Below, piece by piece: positions 14,996-22,533 of a DNA stretch of 25,265 nt. The notes beneath the pieces were generated by a model. It saw only the letters and a program-made list of their open reading frames with translations, made no database searches and had not been told where the DNA came from. The position numbers and the translations under genes are program-made. Each line of letters starts with the position of its first letter. Position 1 is the stretch's first letter. Source of the stretch: a virus; the IMG/VR virus record IMGVR_UViG_3300028031_000013, positions 1 to 25,265 of that record. One strand, given 5' to 3'.

Positions 14996-15007
14996 TCATT
15001 GCGTCAA
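14979..15007 (-). promoter_or_regulatory. Sigma-70-type promoter for the minus-strand replication operon
   Basis: Minus strand: TTGACG (15007-15002), 17-base spacer, TATTAT (14984-14979). The start site would be near 14972, shortly before the gene that starts at 14944. The spacer and both hexamers are near consensus. It overlaps the oppositely directed promoter. Confidence 0.7.
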
Positions 15008-15034
15008 TAGCGAATACGGAGATTTTTCTAAAAT

Positions 15035-16675
15035 ATGTTAAGGCCATATCAATTACAAGCTAAGCAGGATATACACGCCGCTTGGGACTCCGGGTATCTT
15101 AACGTGCTAGCGGTACTCCCTACCGGAGCGGGAAAAACTGTTTTGTTCTCGGATATAATAAAAGACCACGGTCGGGCTTCATGCGCCATTGCCCATCGTC
15201 AAGAATTAGTCAGCCAGATTTCCCTCGCTCTCGCTAAAGATAAAGTGCGTCATAGGATAATAGGCCCGCGTTCCGTCGTGGCGCTGTGCGTATCTCAACA
15301 CATGGCCGAGCTTGGCGCGAGTTACTACGACCCGTCTTCACTTTGCGCCGTAGCGGGTGTTGACACTCTAGTACGACGCGGGGCGGAGCTAGCCGCTAGC
15401 GGTTGGCTAGATTCTGTTTCACTGTGCGTACAAGATGAATGTCATCATTCCCTCGCCGAAAATAAGTGGGGGACGGCTTTCGGAATGTTTAAGAACGCTA
15501 AGCTATTAGGCGTGACGGCCACACCAGAGAGAGCGGATGGCAAAGGGTTAGGACGCCATGCGGACGGGATATTTGACTCGATGGTAGTCGGACCTGGAAT
15601 GCGTGACTTGATAAACATGCAGTACTTAACAGAGTATCGGGTATTTGCGCCGCCTTCGGATTTCATACGACCCGGGGCTGATGCGGTAGGTTCTACTGGA
15701 GACTTCGGCCACGCTAAACTTAAATCCGCCGTTAACAAATCTCAAATAGTCGGCGACGTGGTAACGCACTATTTAAGGATAGCACCTGGTAAGCTGGGAG
15801 TGACATTCACCAACAGCGTCGAAACAGCCACCGAGATAGCGGAGCAATTCAACGCCGCAGGAGTCCCGGCGGAAGTCGTGAGCGCCAAGACCCCAACAGC
15901 GGACCGTATATCTATACTTAGGCGCTTCAAGAAAAGAGAGTTAATGCAACTTGTTAATGTGGATTTATTCGGCGAGGGGTTCGATCTCCCCGCTATCGAA
16001 GTCGTGAGCATGGCGCGTGCTACGGAATCATACCCACTTTACATACAACAGTTCGGCAGGGCGTTGCGACTACTCGACGGTAAACAGTTTGCGCTAATAA
16101 TAGATCACGTCGGTAACGTGATGCGTCACGGGCTACCCGACGCGCGTCGAGAGTGGACCCTTGATCGTAGAGAGAAGCGGGGTAAATCTAAGCCTAACGA
16201 CTCTATCCCGGTTAGAGCCTGTATCCAGTGCTCCGCCGTTTACGAAAGAATACACGCCGCTTGCCCCGCGTGTGGCCACATTCTAGTGCCCTCGGTCCGA
16301 AGCGCCCCGGAACATGTAGACGGGGATTTAATAGAACTCGACCCCGAGACGCTCGCGGCGATGCGTGGAGAAGTTGAAAAGATGGACTCCACCGTCGAGG
16401 AATACAGGCACGAGATGGCGCGCCGGTACGTTCCGAAAATAGGGCAGATGGCCGCCGTTAAACGCCACGTTGCAAACCAAGAAGCACAGGAAGCACTCAG
16501 GGCTTCTATATCATGGTGGGCCGGGTACCAGCGCGCACAGGGGCGAAGTGATAGCGAGAGTTACAAACGATTTTACTTCCGTTACAACGTGGACGCCCTT
16601 AGCGCACAGGCACTCAAGGCGGCGGATGCTATGGAGCTCGCGGAGCGTGTAAATAAAGATTTAGCGAAATTTTGA
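15035..16675 (+). CDS. SF2 DExH-box helicase with C-terminal zinc ribbon
   Basis: A 546-residue protein. Motif I is LPTGAGKT (residues 28-35), motif II DECH (134-137), motif III TATPERADG (161-169), and motif VI QQFGRALR (338-345). Residues 396-413 carry a zinc ribbon: CIQC, then CPAC. The C-terminal about 90 residues are helical (SWWAGYQRAQGRSDSESYKR, KAADAMELAERV). This is the RecQ/UvsW-like SSL2-type helicase common in phages with family-A polymerases. It would unwind or branch-migrate DNA during replication or recombination. The start has ACGGAG 13 bases upstream, which is rather far. Confidence 0.92.
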   Translation: MLRPYQLQAKQDIHAAWDSGYLNVLAVLPTGAGKTVLFSDIIKDHGRASCAIAHRQELVSQISLALAKDKVRHRIIGPRSVVALCVSQHMAELGASYYDPSSLCAVAGVDTLVRRGAELAASGWLDSVSLCVQDECHHSLAENKWGTAFGMFKNAKLLGVTATPERADGKGLGRHADGIFDSMVVGPGMRDLINMQYLTEYRVFAPPSDFIRPGADAVGSTGDFGHAKLKSAVNKSQIVGDVVTHYLRIAPGKLGVTFTNSVETATEIAEQFNAAGVPAEVVSAKTPTADRISILRRFKKRELMQLVNVDLFGEGFDLPAIEVVSMARATESYPLYIQQFGRALRLLDGKQFALIIDHVGNVMRHGLPDARREWTLDRREKRGKSKPNDSIPVRACIQCSAVYERIHAACPACGHILVPSVRSAPEHVDGDLIELDPETLAAMRGEVEKMDSTVEEYRHEMARRYVPKIGQMAAVKRHVANQEAQEALRASISWWAGYQRAQGRSDSESYKRFYFRYNVDALSAQALKAADAMELAERVNKDLAKF

Positions 16676-16683
16676 TTTTTCTA

Positions 16684-16712
16684 TTGACGGCCGGGTCAGT
16701 AGGGTCTAATGT
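16684..16712 (+). promoter_or_regulatory. Early promoter (TTGACG-N17-TAATGT)
   Basis: TTGACG at 16684-16689, 17-base spacer, TAATGT at 16707-16712, within CTATTGACGG. It is the same -35 as the promoters at 18035 and 21059. An AGTTAAC follows at 16721-16727, as it does downstream of the 18035 promoter. It would drive the small-ORF cluster and VRR-NUC gene. Confidence 0.65.
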
Positions 16713-16747
16713 TAGAGGTGAGTTAACAAAACCACGAGGATTATGCG

Positions 16748-16942
16748 ATGAAACTTAGGGATATAATGTACGAAAGCGGGTGCGGGGTATATTTTGTTTT
16801 TAAAACTAAGCGAGGTAATTTTGAAGTGTATAGAAATGGGAGGTGCGGCCACCACAGTGTTAGGGTGGCACCGGTAGGTTACACCGGCCAAAACGGTATA
16901 GACAAGTGCAAACTAGAGATCCAGGGGAGACTTTCGAAATGA
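16748..16942 (+). CDS. 64-residue protein, function unknown
   Basis: First ORF after the 16684 promoter, with GAGG 9 bases before the ATG. The product starts MKLRDIMYESGCGVYFVFKT, has a Gly/His/Arg middle (NGRCGHHSVRVAPVGYTG), and a helical end. Two Cys and two His residues are spread through it, not in a finger spacing. The stop overlaps the next ATG (ATGA). A two-codon ATGCGATGA sits at 16743 directly before the start. Confidence 0.55.
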   Translation: MKLRDIMYESGCGVYFVFKTKRGNFEVYRNGRCGHHSVRVAPVGYTGQNGIDKCKLEIQGRLSK

Positions 16943-17031
16943 AAACGACAAAATATATTATTGCAGAAGTTAACAGGCACGAACAAAACTGGGTGCGGGA
17001 TCTAAGTAGCCGTGTTCCTAATGATAAATAA
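16939..17031 (+). CDS. 30-residue peptide ORF
   Basis: Starts in an ATGA overlap with the upstream gene and ends at TAA 17029-17031, inside the following ORF. It begins MKTTKYIIAEVNRHEQNW and ends RVPNDK. Only coupling and context support it; no function can be named. Confidence 0.4.
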   Translation: MKTTKYIIAEVNRHEQNWVRDLSSRVPNDK

Positions 17032-17209
17032 CGCCTGGGCGTTGAAAGTTAAACATAAAAGGGCGTGGGTAGCGAATCTAAGGCTACTTGTCCTCGGAGA
17101 ATTAACCGCAGCCGAAGTGCTGCATGTACACGGGGGTGGAAAAATGAACGAACAACTAGTACTCGATTTAACACGTAAATTAAAATTATTAGAGGGGGTG
17201 GAAAAATGA
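17021..17209 (+). CDS. 62-residue basic protein, function unknown
   Basis: I prefer ATG 17021 (a GTG at 17012 is possible). The product starts MINNAWALKVKHKRAWVANL, followed by a Leu-rich helix RLLVLGELTAAEVLHVHGG and a second helix EQLVLDLTRKLKLLEGVEK. AEVLHVHGG may be part of a small helix-turn-helix, but that is weak. Its stop overlaps the ATG at 17206. Confidence 0.45.
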   Translation: MINNAWALKVKHKRAWVANLRLLVLGELTAAEVLHVHGGGKMNEQLVLDLTRKLKLLEGVEK

Positions 17210-17370
17210 TAGTGTATTTTATACTGGCCGCATTTATATCCGTATTAATAGTAGCGGAGTCTATTAGGTACTTTTTCGCGGGGGGTAAACGACGTGGGCG
17301 CATGATAAGACGGGCGTATCTCAGAAAGAATTTCCCGGGTCTAAGAGTTAAAAGGAGTTGGTTCAAATGA
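17206..17370 (+). CDS. 54-residue single-pass membrane protein
   Basis: An ORF in an ATGA overlap with the upstream gene. It has one hydrophobic segment at residues 1-22 (MIVYFILAAFISVLIVAESI), then a strongly basic tail (GGKRRGRMIRRAYLRKN, VKRSWFK). The tail end carries the AAAAGGAGT that serves as the ribosome site of the next gene. No family recognised. Confidence 0.5.
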   Translation: MIVYFILAAFISVLIVAESIRYFFAGGKRRGRMIRRAYLRKNFPGLRVKRSWFK

Positions 17371-17558
17371 ACGCAAAAATAGTCAGGGACCGCGAAGGTC
17401 TACTAATAAGTTTCGACAGCGTAGGATATGCCCGGGTATCAGATCTAGAGAAGGTATTAAAAAATGCCAAGGCGCTAGAAAAGAGCAGGGCGCGTATGTG
17501 CCGTAAGTTCGAGGGCGTGGAAATCCACATACCACATGCCAACAGGGGGGCCGCATGA
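17367..17558 (+). CDS. 63-residue protein, function unknown
   Basis: The ATG at 17367 (ATGA overlap) is preceded by AAAAGGAGT ending ten bases upstream; a longer TTG start at 17358 is unlikely. The product starts MNAKIVRDREGLLISFDSVG. It has a helix VSDLEKVLKNAKALEKSRAR and a basic middle; its stop shares the ATGA with the VRR-NUC start. Function unknown. Confidence 0.55.
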   Translation: MNAKIVRDREGLLISFDSVGYARVSDLEKVLKNAKALEKSRARMCRKFEGVEIHIPHANRGAA

Positions 17559-18028
17559 ATCTAATACAGTGGTCTATAAAATGGTCGATACCACTTGAGG
17601 CTATAGAAGACCTTCGCCGTGAATTCGGAATGACAGATACCGACCCTGAACATATGGGGGGTGAGAGTGAGGCCGCTATACAAACTCGTATACGACTCGA
17701 AGCCACGTGCAAAGGAGGGCGTCTCTGGCGTAATAACGTAGGCGGCACGTACACCGTGGACGGGGGGTTCATACGATACGGGCTAGCTAATGACTCTAAA
17801 CAAATGAACTCTAAGATAAAATCCAGCGATCTAATAGGATTAAAACCTGTGGCTATCACTCAAGGCCACGTCGGGGGGGTTATAGGGCAGTTCGTAGCGC
17901 GTGAAGTTAAAGCCGAAGGATGGTCCTTCAGCGGAACGCCACGAGAACAAGCACAACTTACCTTTCTAGAAATAGTCGTCGCCCTTGGTGGAGACGCCGC
18001 GTTTGCTAATAGGAGCGGTACACTATAA
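17555..18028 (+). CDS. VRR-NUC domain nuclease
   Basis: A 157-residue single-domain VRR-NUC protein. Visible motifs are SEAAIQTRIRLEA (E39), RLWRNNVGG, GFIRYGLAN, then SSDLIGLKP (D92), REVKAEGW (E117, K119) and REQAQLTFLEIV, finishing GGDAAFA. This is the restriction-endonuclease-like fold of stand-alone phage VRR-NUCs, a Holliday-junction/branched-DNA nuclease class. It would resolve replication or recombination intermediates with the SF2 helicase and polymerase. It starts in an ATGA overlap. Confidence 0.9.
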   Translation: MNLIQWSIKWSIPLEAIEDLRREFGMTDTDPEHMGGESEAAIQTRIRLEATCKGGRLWRNNVGGTYTVDGGFIRYGLANDSKQMNSKIKSSDLIGLKPVAITQGHVGGVIGQFVAREVKAEGWSFSGTPREQAQLTFLEIVVALGGDAAFANRSGTL

Positions 18029-18034
18029 TCACTA

Positions 18035-18063
18035 TTGACGGTGGTGGCATTAGCGGGTATTAT
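18035..18063 (+). promoter_or_regulatory. Early promoter (TTGACG-N17-TATTAT)
   Basis: TTGACG at 18035-18040, 17-base spacer, TATTAT at 18058-18063: the best-scoring of the plus-strand set. It lies in the gap between VRR-NUC and the TetR-like gene. AGTTAAC follows at 18074-18080. Confidence 0.75.
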
Positions 18064-18094
18064 CCACTTGAGCAGTTAACAGAGAGGTATTCCG

Positions 18095-18133
18095 ATGTTC
18101 AATTTTTACACGTTACACTTTAGGGGTTTATAA
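18095..18133 (+). CDS. 12-residue leader peptide ORF
   Basis: AGAGAGG (18081-18087) lies seven bases before ATG 18095. The ORF encodes MFNFYTLHFRGL and its TAA overlaps the ATG of the TetR-like gene (TAATG). It is positioned as a leader between promoter and gene, and would couple that gene's translation to its own. It could be an attenuator or simply a coupling device. Confidence 0.45.
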   Translation: MFNFYTLHFRGL

Positions 18134-18453
18134 TGACTACCGAAAGACGACGCCGATTAAGTCCAAAACTAAGATCTGTACAAATTTTAGAGATAGCCGT
18201 AAGCATGGCAAAAAATACGGGGTACATACACTTAACTCGCGAAGACCTAGCGGCTAAGGCTTGCGTATCCCCTGCTTTAATATCTTTTTACTTTAAATCT
18301 ATGACGCACCTTCGCCACGAAATTATGACGGAGGCAATAACACTCGGAATCCCCGAGATAGTAGCCCAGGGCCTAGCCCTAGGTGATCAACAAGCCCGGG
18401 ACGCGCCGGCGTTATTGAAAGCGAAAGCCGCGACACTTCTAGCCAATTTTTAA
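18133..18453 (+). CDS. TetR-type HTH protein lacking the ligand domain
   Basis: A 106-residue protein. Residues about 15-65 form a TetR N-terminal helix-turn-helix (ILEIAVSMAKNTGYIHLTRE, then DLAAKACVSPALISFYFKSM, then HLRHEIMTEAI). The usual 120-residue ligand/dimer domain is missing; only about 40 helical residues follow. Such short TetR-like proteins occur in phages next to primase genes. Likely a DNA-binding regulator, possibly of the TTGACG promoters (inference). AGGGG lies six bases before the ATG. Confidence 0.8.
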   Translation: MTTERRRRLSPKLRSVQILEIAVSMAKNTGYIHLTREDLAAKACVSPALISFYFKSMTHLRHEIMTEAITLGIPEIVAQGLALGDQQARDAPALLKAKAATLLANF

Positions 18454-18462
18454 GGATAGTCA

Positions 18463-21051
18463 ATGCATAATCTACCAGAATCTCTGCGGCCTCTTGCTGC
18501 GTATAAACAGTTCATTTTGTGGACTATAGCGACCCGAGACGGGAAGCAAGTTAAATTACCGGTGGATTACCGAACCGCTAAAGTTGCGGACGCTCACGAC
18601 CCTAAAATATGGGTAGACGCGGACGCGGCGGTCACGGCGGCGGCGGCCTATGGTGTAGGTTACGGTGTGGGGTTTGTATTCACAGAAAAAGACCCGTTCT
18701 TCTTTGTAGATCTAGATAAATGCTTAAATGCAGACAACGCCACGTGGTCGAGCGTTGCAATGGACATACTCCACCGGTTCCCTGGTGCGGCGGTCGAAGT
18801 GTCGCAGTCAGGGCGTGGACTTCATATATTCGGTCAGTACGTAGGAGACGAGCCCGACCACGCATGTAAGAACGTGCCGCTTGGCTTAGAACTCTACACA
18901 TCGGGGCGCTTCGTTGCGTTGACGGGTACTAGCGCAATGGGTTCTGCGGATCTTGATTTCACGGGTCACTTGTCCGGTTTAATTAGTAGTTACTTTCCGC
19001 CTAAGTCTACGACCAAGGACCAAGACTGGACATCCGAACCCGTAGCATTTTGGACAGGGGCGACTGACGACGACGAACTAATAGCACGTGCACTTAAAGC
19101 CGAGAGCGCGGGTTCAGTATTCAGTGATAAAGCTTCTTTTCGTAACCTATGGGAATGCGACGAAGACGCACTCGCGGCAGCGTATCCAGACCCGGAGGGA
19201 AACAGAACATACGACGGGAGCAGCGCGGATGCGGCACTAGCGCAGCATTTAGCCTTTTGGACAGGGAACGATTGCGAACGAATACTAAAAATAATGGGGT
19301 TAAGCGGGTTAGTAAGGGATAAGTGGGAGAGGGAGGACTACCTGGTACGCACGATAACACGTGCGGTTTCAATGCAGGAAACTGTATATTCTGTGGCGGC
19401 TATAGATGACTCTATCGCCCAAGAATTCGGCGCGGTGGATATGAAAGGGAGCGATAAACAGAGAGAATACGCAACCAACATACGCGCCGAGAAACTAGTG
19501 GCGTGCCAGGGAGACCTTGAGACCATAGAGATGTTTTGTAAAGAAGCCAACGCTAAATTTTGGTTAGACAATAAGAACGACAGTGTAGATGAATTGAAAG
19601 CGAAGCTTAAACCACTAGAGGCCATACCAGCCCACGTGGTTTCGGCTCCCGAAGTACAAGTCGGTGCTATGTTTATAGGCGCTAATCTACAAATGGAACT
19701 GTTCGATAAATGCGTGTACATACAAGAACTACACCGAGTATTCACCCCCTCCGGGGCGTTACTCAAAGCGGAGCAATTCAACGCGACGTATGGCGGGTAT
19801 AATTTTCAGTTAGACTTCGATGGTGCGAAATCCACACGTAAAGCGTGGGAAGCGTTCACCGAGTCACAGCTGGTACGCTACCCGAAAGCCGAAGCTATGG
19901 CATTTAGACCGCTTTGCGAACCCGGAGCATTAATAGAAGAAGACGGGCGTGTGTTAGTCAACGCCTATATACCGGTGGCTACTAAACGTACTAAGGGCGA
20001 CGCGTCACCATTTACTAATCACTTAGAAAAAGTATTACCCGTTAAGAAAGACCGCGACATATTGTTAGCATATATGGCGGCGTGTATTCAACATAAGGGC
20101 GTTAAATTCCAATGGGCGCCGCTTATTCAAGGTGTCGAAGGGAACGGAAAAACACTATTCACGCGCTGTGTGGCTTTCGCTATCGGTGACAAGTATACCC
20201 ACATGCCGCCGTCCAATGAGATCGCGGAGAAGTTCAACGAGTGGCTATTCAATAAAATATTTATAGGCGTGGAAGATATCTACGTACCGGATCACAAAAA
20301 AGAAATTATAGAAGTACTCAAGCCGATGATCACGAACGACAGGCTAGCGAAGCGTGCGATGCAGCAATCGCAGGTTATGGGTGATAACTACGCGAATTTT
20401 ATACTTAACAGCAACCACAAGGACGCTATACGCAAGACACGCAACGACCGTCGATTCGCTGTGTTCTTCTCTGCACAACAAGAAGATACGGACCTCAAGC
20501 GGGACGGGATGGATGGGAATTATTTCCCCAAGATATACACGTGGCTAAAAGCCGATGGGTACGCGATAGTCGCCGACTACCTAGCGTCCTACGAAATACC
20601 CGAGGAACTGAACCCCGCCACACTATGCCACCGAGCACCCGAGACAAGCAGCACGCACGAAGCGGTTTCCGAGTCTATGGGCGGAATAGAGCAAGAGATC
20701 CAAGAAGCTATCGAAGAAGGACGTATCGGATTTGCTAACGGCTGGGTGTCATCTGTCGCAGTTGAAAGGCTACTCCAGGGGATGCACGCTACTAGAGCAA
20801 TACCACGTAATAAACGGCGTGAAGTTCTTAAGACACTAGGGTACGAATGGCACCCGGCGTTACACCAGGGACGGACAAATAACCCCGTACCCATAGATGA
20901 TAATAAGAAACCGCGACTGTTTATACGGCGTGGCCACATAAGCGCCGGACTTACCACAGCGGCAGACGTAGCGCGGGTTTATCAAGAGGCTCAACGCGTC
21001 GGAGCGGAGTCTGTAGGGAGTGCTGCCGAAATATTTAAAATTAATTCATAG
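18463..21051 (+). CDS. Primase-polymerase / SF3 helicase, NrS-1-like (DUF5906)
   Basis: An 862-residue protein. The N-terminal archaeo-eukaryotic primase domain has FFFVDLDKCL (D83, D85) and VSQSGRGLHIFG (SGRGLH 116-121), then LELYTSGRFVALTG. A linker with AFWTGNDCERILKIMGLSGL follows, typical of NrS-1/primase helix-bundle regions. The C-terminal helicase (DUF5906) has Walker A GVEGNGKT (557-564), Walker B GVEDIYV (602-608), and FILNSNHKDAIRKTRNDRRF. It would prime and unwind DNA for the phage polymerase. It starts ten bases after the TetR-like gene. Confidence 0.9.
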   Translation: MHNLPESLRPLAAYKQFILWTIATRDGKQVKLPVDYRTAKVADAHDPKIWVDADAAVTAAAAYGVGYGVGFVFTEKDPFFFVDLDKCLNADNATWSSVAMDILHRFPGAAVEVSQSGRGLHIFGQYVGDEPDHACKNVPLGLELYTSGRFVALTGTSAMGSADLDFTGHLSGLISSYFPPKSTTKDQDWTSEPVAFWTGATDDDELIARALKAESAGSVFSDKASFRNLWECDEDALAAAYPDPEGNRTYDGSSADAALAQHLAFWTGNDCERILKIMGLSGLVRDKWEREDYLVRTITRAVSMQETVYSVAAIDDSIAQEFGAVDMKGSDKQREYATNIRAEKLVACQGDLETIEMFCKEANAKFWLDNKNDSVDELKAKLKPLEAIPAHVVSAPEVQVGAMFIGANLQMELFDKCVYIQELHRVFTPSGALLKAEQFNATYGGYNFQLDFDGAKSTRKAWEAFTESQLVRYPKAEAMAFRPLCEPGALIEEDGRVLVNAYIPVATKRTKGDASPFTNHLEKVLPVKKDRDILLAYMAACIQHKGVKFQWAPLIQGVEGNGKTLFTRCVAFAIGDKYTHMPPSNEIAEKFNEWLFNKIFIGVEDIYVPDHKKEIIEVLKPMITNDRLAKRAMQQSQVMGDNYANFILNSNHKDAIRKTRNDRRFAVFFSAQQEDTDLKRDGMDGNYFPKIYTWLKADGYAIVADYLASYEIPEELNPATLCHRAPETSSTHEAVSESMGGIEQEIQEAIEEGRIGFANGWVSSVAVERLLQGMHATRAIPRNKRREVLKTLGYEWHPALHQGRTNNPVPIDDNKKPRLFIRRGHISAGLTTAADVARVYQEAQRVGAESVGSAAEIFKINS

Positions 21052-21069
21052 CCTCGTATTGACGAGGCT
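21050..21069. promoter_or_regulatory. Perfect palindrome centred on the -35 of the 21059 promoter
   Basis: AGCCTCGTATTGACGAGGCT: 8-bp arms and an ATTG centre. The -35 TTGACG lies within it. It is placed just after the primase stop. There is no T-run after it, so an intrinsic terminator is unlikely; an operator or a terminator-like stem is possible. Confidence 0.5.
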
Positions 21070-21087
21070 GTCAGTAAGTCTTATAGT
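21059..21087 (+). promoter_or_regulatory. Early promoter (TTGACG-N17-TATAGT)
   Basis: TTGACG at 21059-21064, 17-base spacer, TATAGT at 21082-21087. It would drive three small genes after the primase. Its -35 is inside a palindrome. Confidence 0.65.
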
Positions 21088-21117
21088 TAAATCGCACACA
21101 ACGAAACAGGATGAACT

Positions 21118-21219
21118 ATGATTACCACACTAAACAAACTAAAGGCGCACGGGGTGTGCGGCGACAGTTGGGACGTAGTAGAACGGTTATTTATTAAACA
21201 CTTTGAGGTAGAGTTATGA
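21118..21219 (+). CDS. 33-residue peptide ORF
   Basis: ATG at 21118 with AACAGGAT upstream; the stop overlaps the next ATG (ATGA at 21216). It begins MITTLNKLKAHGVCGDSWDV and ends FIKHFEVEL: a compact helical peptide. First ORF after the 21059 promoter. No function can be named. Confidence 0.5.
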   Translation: MITTLNKLKAHGVCGDSWDVVERLFIKHFEVEL

Positions 21220-21650
21220 ATGTTAACGAATACATGGACCCGGACGAGATCAGGGAGATACTCGCGAATAGGATTGATAAGCACCTCAAGGATGAGTCGG
21301 AGCTAAATAGGGCTATCTCGAATTGTTCCTATAGCATCGTATACAAAATGGTAGATAGTGTTTTCGGGGAGTCACTAGAAAAGATACTGTCCGAAAAGGT
21401 AACGGGACTCGTACAGGGTCTAACTGAGTTCTCAGTATTTAAAAAAGCCGACGCGTGGGATAGGCCATCTAATACGGCGTATAAGGTCCTTGAAAAAGCG
21501 GTAGCGGATAACGAGCAGAAGATAAATGACCGCGTGGCCACTATTATAGATAATCTAGACCCGTCCAAGCTCCCGGGGCTTGACGAGACCGGATTATCCG
21601 AGCGTCTGGACGACATAATCAGAGATAGGCTATTTGGGGGTAAATCATGA
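21216..21650 (+). CDS. 144-residue helical protein, function unknown
   Basis: A mostly helical acidic protein (MNVNEYMDPDEIREILANRI, ELNRAISNCSYSIVYKMVDS, AYKVLEKAVADNEQKINDRV, SERLDDIIRDRLFG). One Trp and one Cys only, no catalytic motif. It starts in an ATGA overlap with the 33-residue ORF and ends in another with the 246-residue gene. Phages carry many such helical early proteins; I do not recognise this one. Confidence 0.6.
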   Translation: MNVNEYMDPDEIREILANRIDKHLKDESELNRAISNCSYSIVYKMVDSVFGESLEKILSEKVTGLVQGLTEFSVFKKADAWDRPSNTAYKVLEKAVADNEQKINDRVATIIDNLDPSKLPGLDETGLSERLDDIIRDRLFGGKS

Positions 21651-22387
21651 AAAAATTATTAGCACTACTAGGGTTTACCTCAAAAAGAACGGATCACCAA
21701 GAGTTAGGGGATAAAGCTATGGATAACTTACAGGACCCGGGGGTTAAAGCGTCGGATTGGGATGTTCCTCTGGTTAATGGTCTTCGGGATAATGTGATGG
21801 GTGGATCACAAGAACCGTTTACTGATATCAAAGCATTGGATGTCCCGGTGTTTACGGGTATACCCGATCCTGATCTTAAATCAACTGATGGTATGTTTGA
21901 TTTCGCAGAAACATGTGGAGATCCATATATTAAGAACGGCCTGGAGGTCGGGGATTACATGTGGACCGTGGAGTTTATAGAAGCCCACTACCAGTACGGG
22001 GAGTTTATTGGGTGCCATTATGACGTGGACCGTCGTACCTATATAGATAATGTTTTTCAAAAAGACCGTATCGCGGCGCTAGGTGTCTATCAGACCCGAG
22101 AACTCGCCACGGTAGCGGCCAATAAACTAAACGCCGAGATGCGGGTAGAGGCCGAAGTACGGCGCTTGAATGGTGACTGGGTGCCGGATTGGTCAGATAA
22201 AAGTGATAGTCAGCCTAAGTACATCATTAAATTAGGTGCTATTGAGAACTGCCTGGAGGTCGATTTCTGTTGGTCCATGAATCTCTTGGGTACGCGGTAT
22301 CTAAAGTCGAAAGATTCGGCGGTAGGACTAGTGAATTCACACGGTGACGATATCCGACTTATGCTAGGGGTGAGTAATGACTTGTAG
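21647..22387 (+). CDS. Phage/prophage protein with C-terminal DWVPDWSD module, function unknown
   Basis: A 246-residue protein. Residues 1-95 are acidic and repetitive with Asp/Pro/Asp turns (DVPLVNGLRDN, DVPVFTGIPDPDL). A module from about residue 115 resembles one often seen in prophage proteins: FIGCHYDVDRRTYIDN, an ALGVYQTRELATVAANKLN helix, then RRLNGDWVPDWSDKSDS and PKYIIKLGA. It would be a beta-strand plus helix domain of unknown role. The stop TAG is at 22385-22387, and the transcript probably ends at the terminator at 22534-22558. Confidence 0.6.
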   Translation: MKKLLALLGFTSKRTDHQELGDKAMDNLQDPGVKASDWDVPLVNGLRDNVMGGSQEPFTDIKALDVPVFTGIPDPDLKSTDGMFDFAETCGDPYIKNGLEVGDYMWTVEFIEAHYQYGEFIGCHYDVDRRTYIDNVFQKDRIAALGVYQTRELATVAANKLNAEMRVEAEVRRLNGDWVPDWSDKSDSQPKYIIKLGAIENCLEVDFCWSMNLLGTRYLKSKDSAVGLVNSHGDDIRLMLGVSNDL

Positions 22388-22429
22388 CAAGAACGGGGAG
22401 CACTCACACCCATGTGGTCTTACGTGGAG

Positions 22430-22465
22430 CCCGTTAGTTCAAGACCCTCACTAGTCCCTAACGGG
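22430..22465 (+). repeat. 8-bp inverted repeat with 20-base loop
   Basis: CCCGTTAG (22430-22437) and CTAACGGG (22458-22465) are perfect complements. They lie between the last gene of the plus operon and its terminator. It may be an RNA hairpin of the mRNA 3' end or an extra pausing site; only a few T follow. Confidence 0.35.
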
Positions 22466-22533
22466 TTTCAGTAAGAAAAGCTTAGATCAGATATTAAGAG
22501 AGCGTGAAACTCGACAGCTTATACAACGAAACG

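Noticed and set aside
15445-16011. Minus-strand ORFs opposite the SF2 helicase
   Set aside because: They are shadows of a gene with complete helicase motifs and have no initiation signals.
22377-22454. 25-codon ORF with two Cys and a GGGGTGAG upstream, overlapping the end of the 246-residue gene
   Set aside because: Very short, extends into the inverted repeat, and has no coupling partner downstream; too weak to annotate.
22412-22474. 20-codon ORF across the inverted repeat after the plus-strand operon
   Set aside because: Poorly spaced ribosome site and wholly within a hairpin; probably chance.
22420-22475. tRNA-like element near GTTCAAGACC
   Set aside because: No acceptor stem, anticodon arm or conserved spacing can be formed around it.
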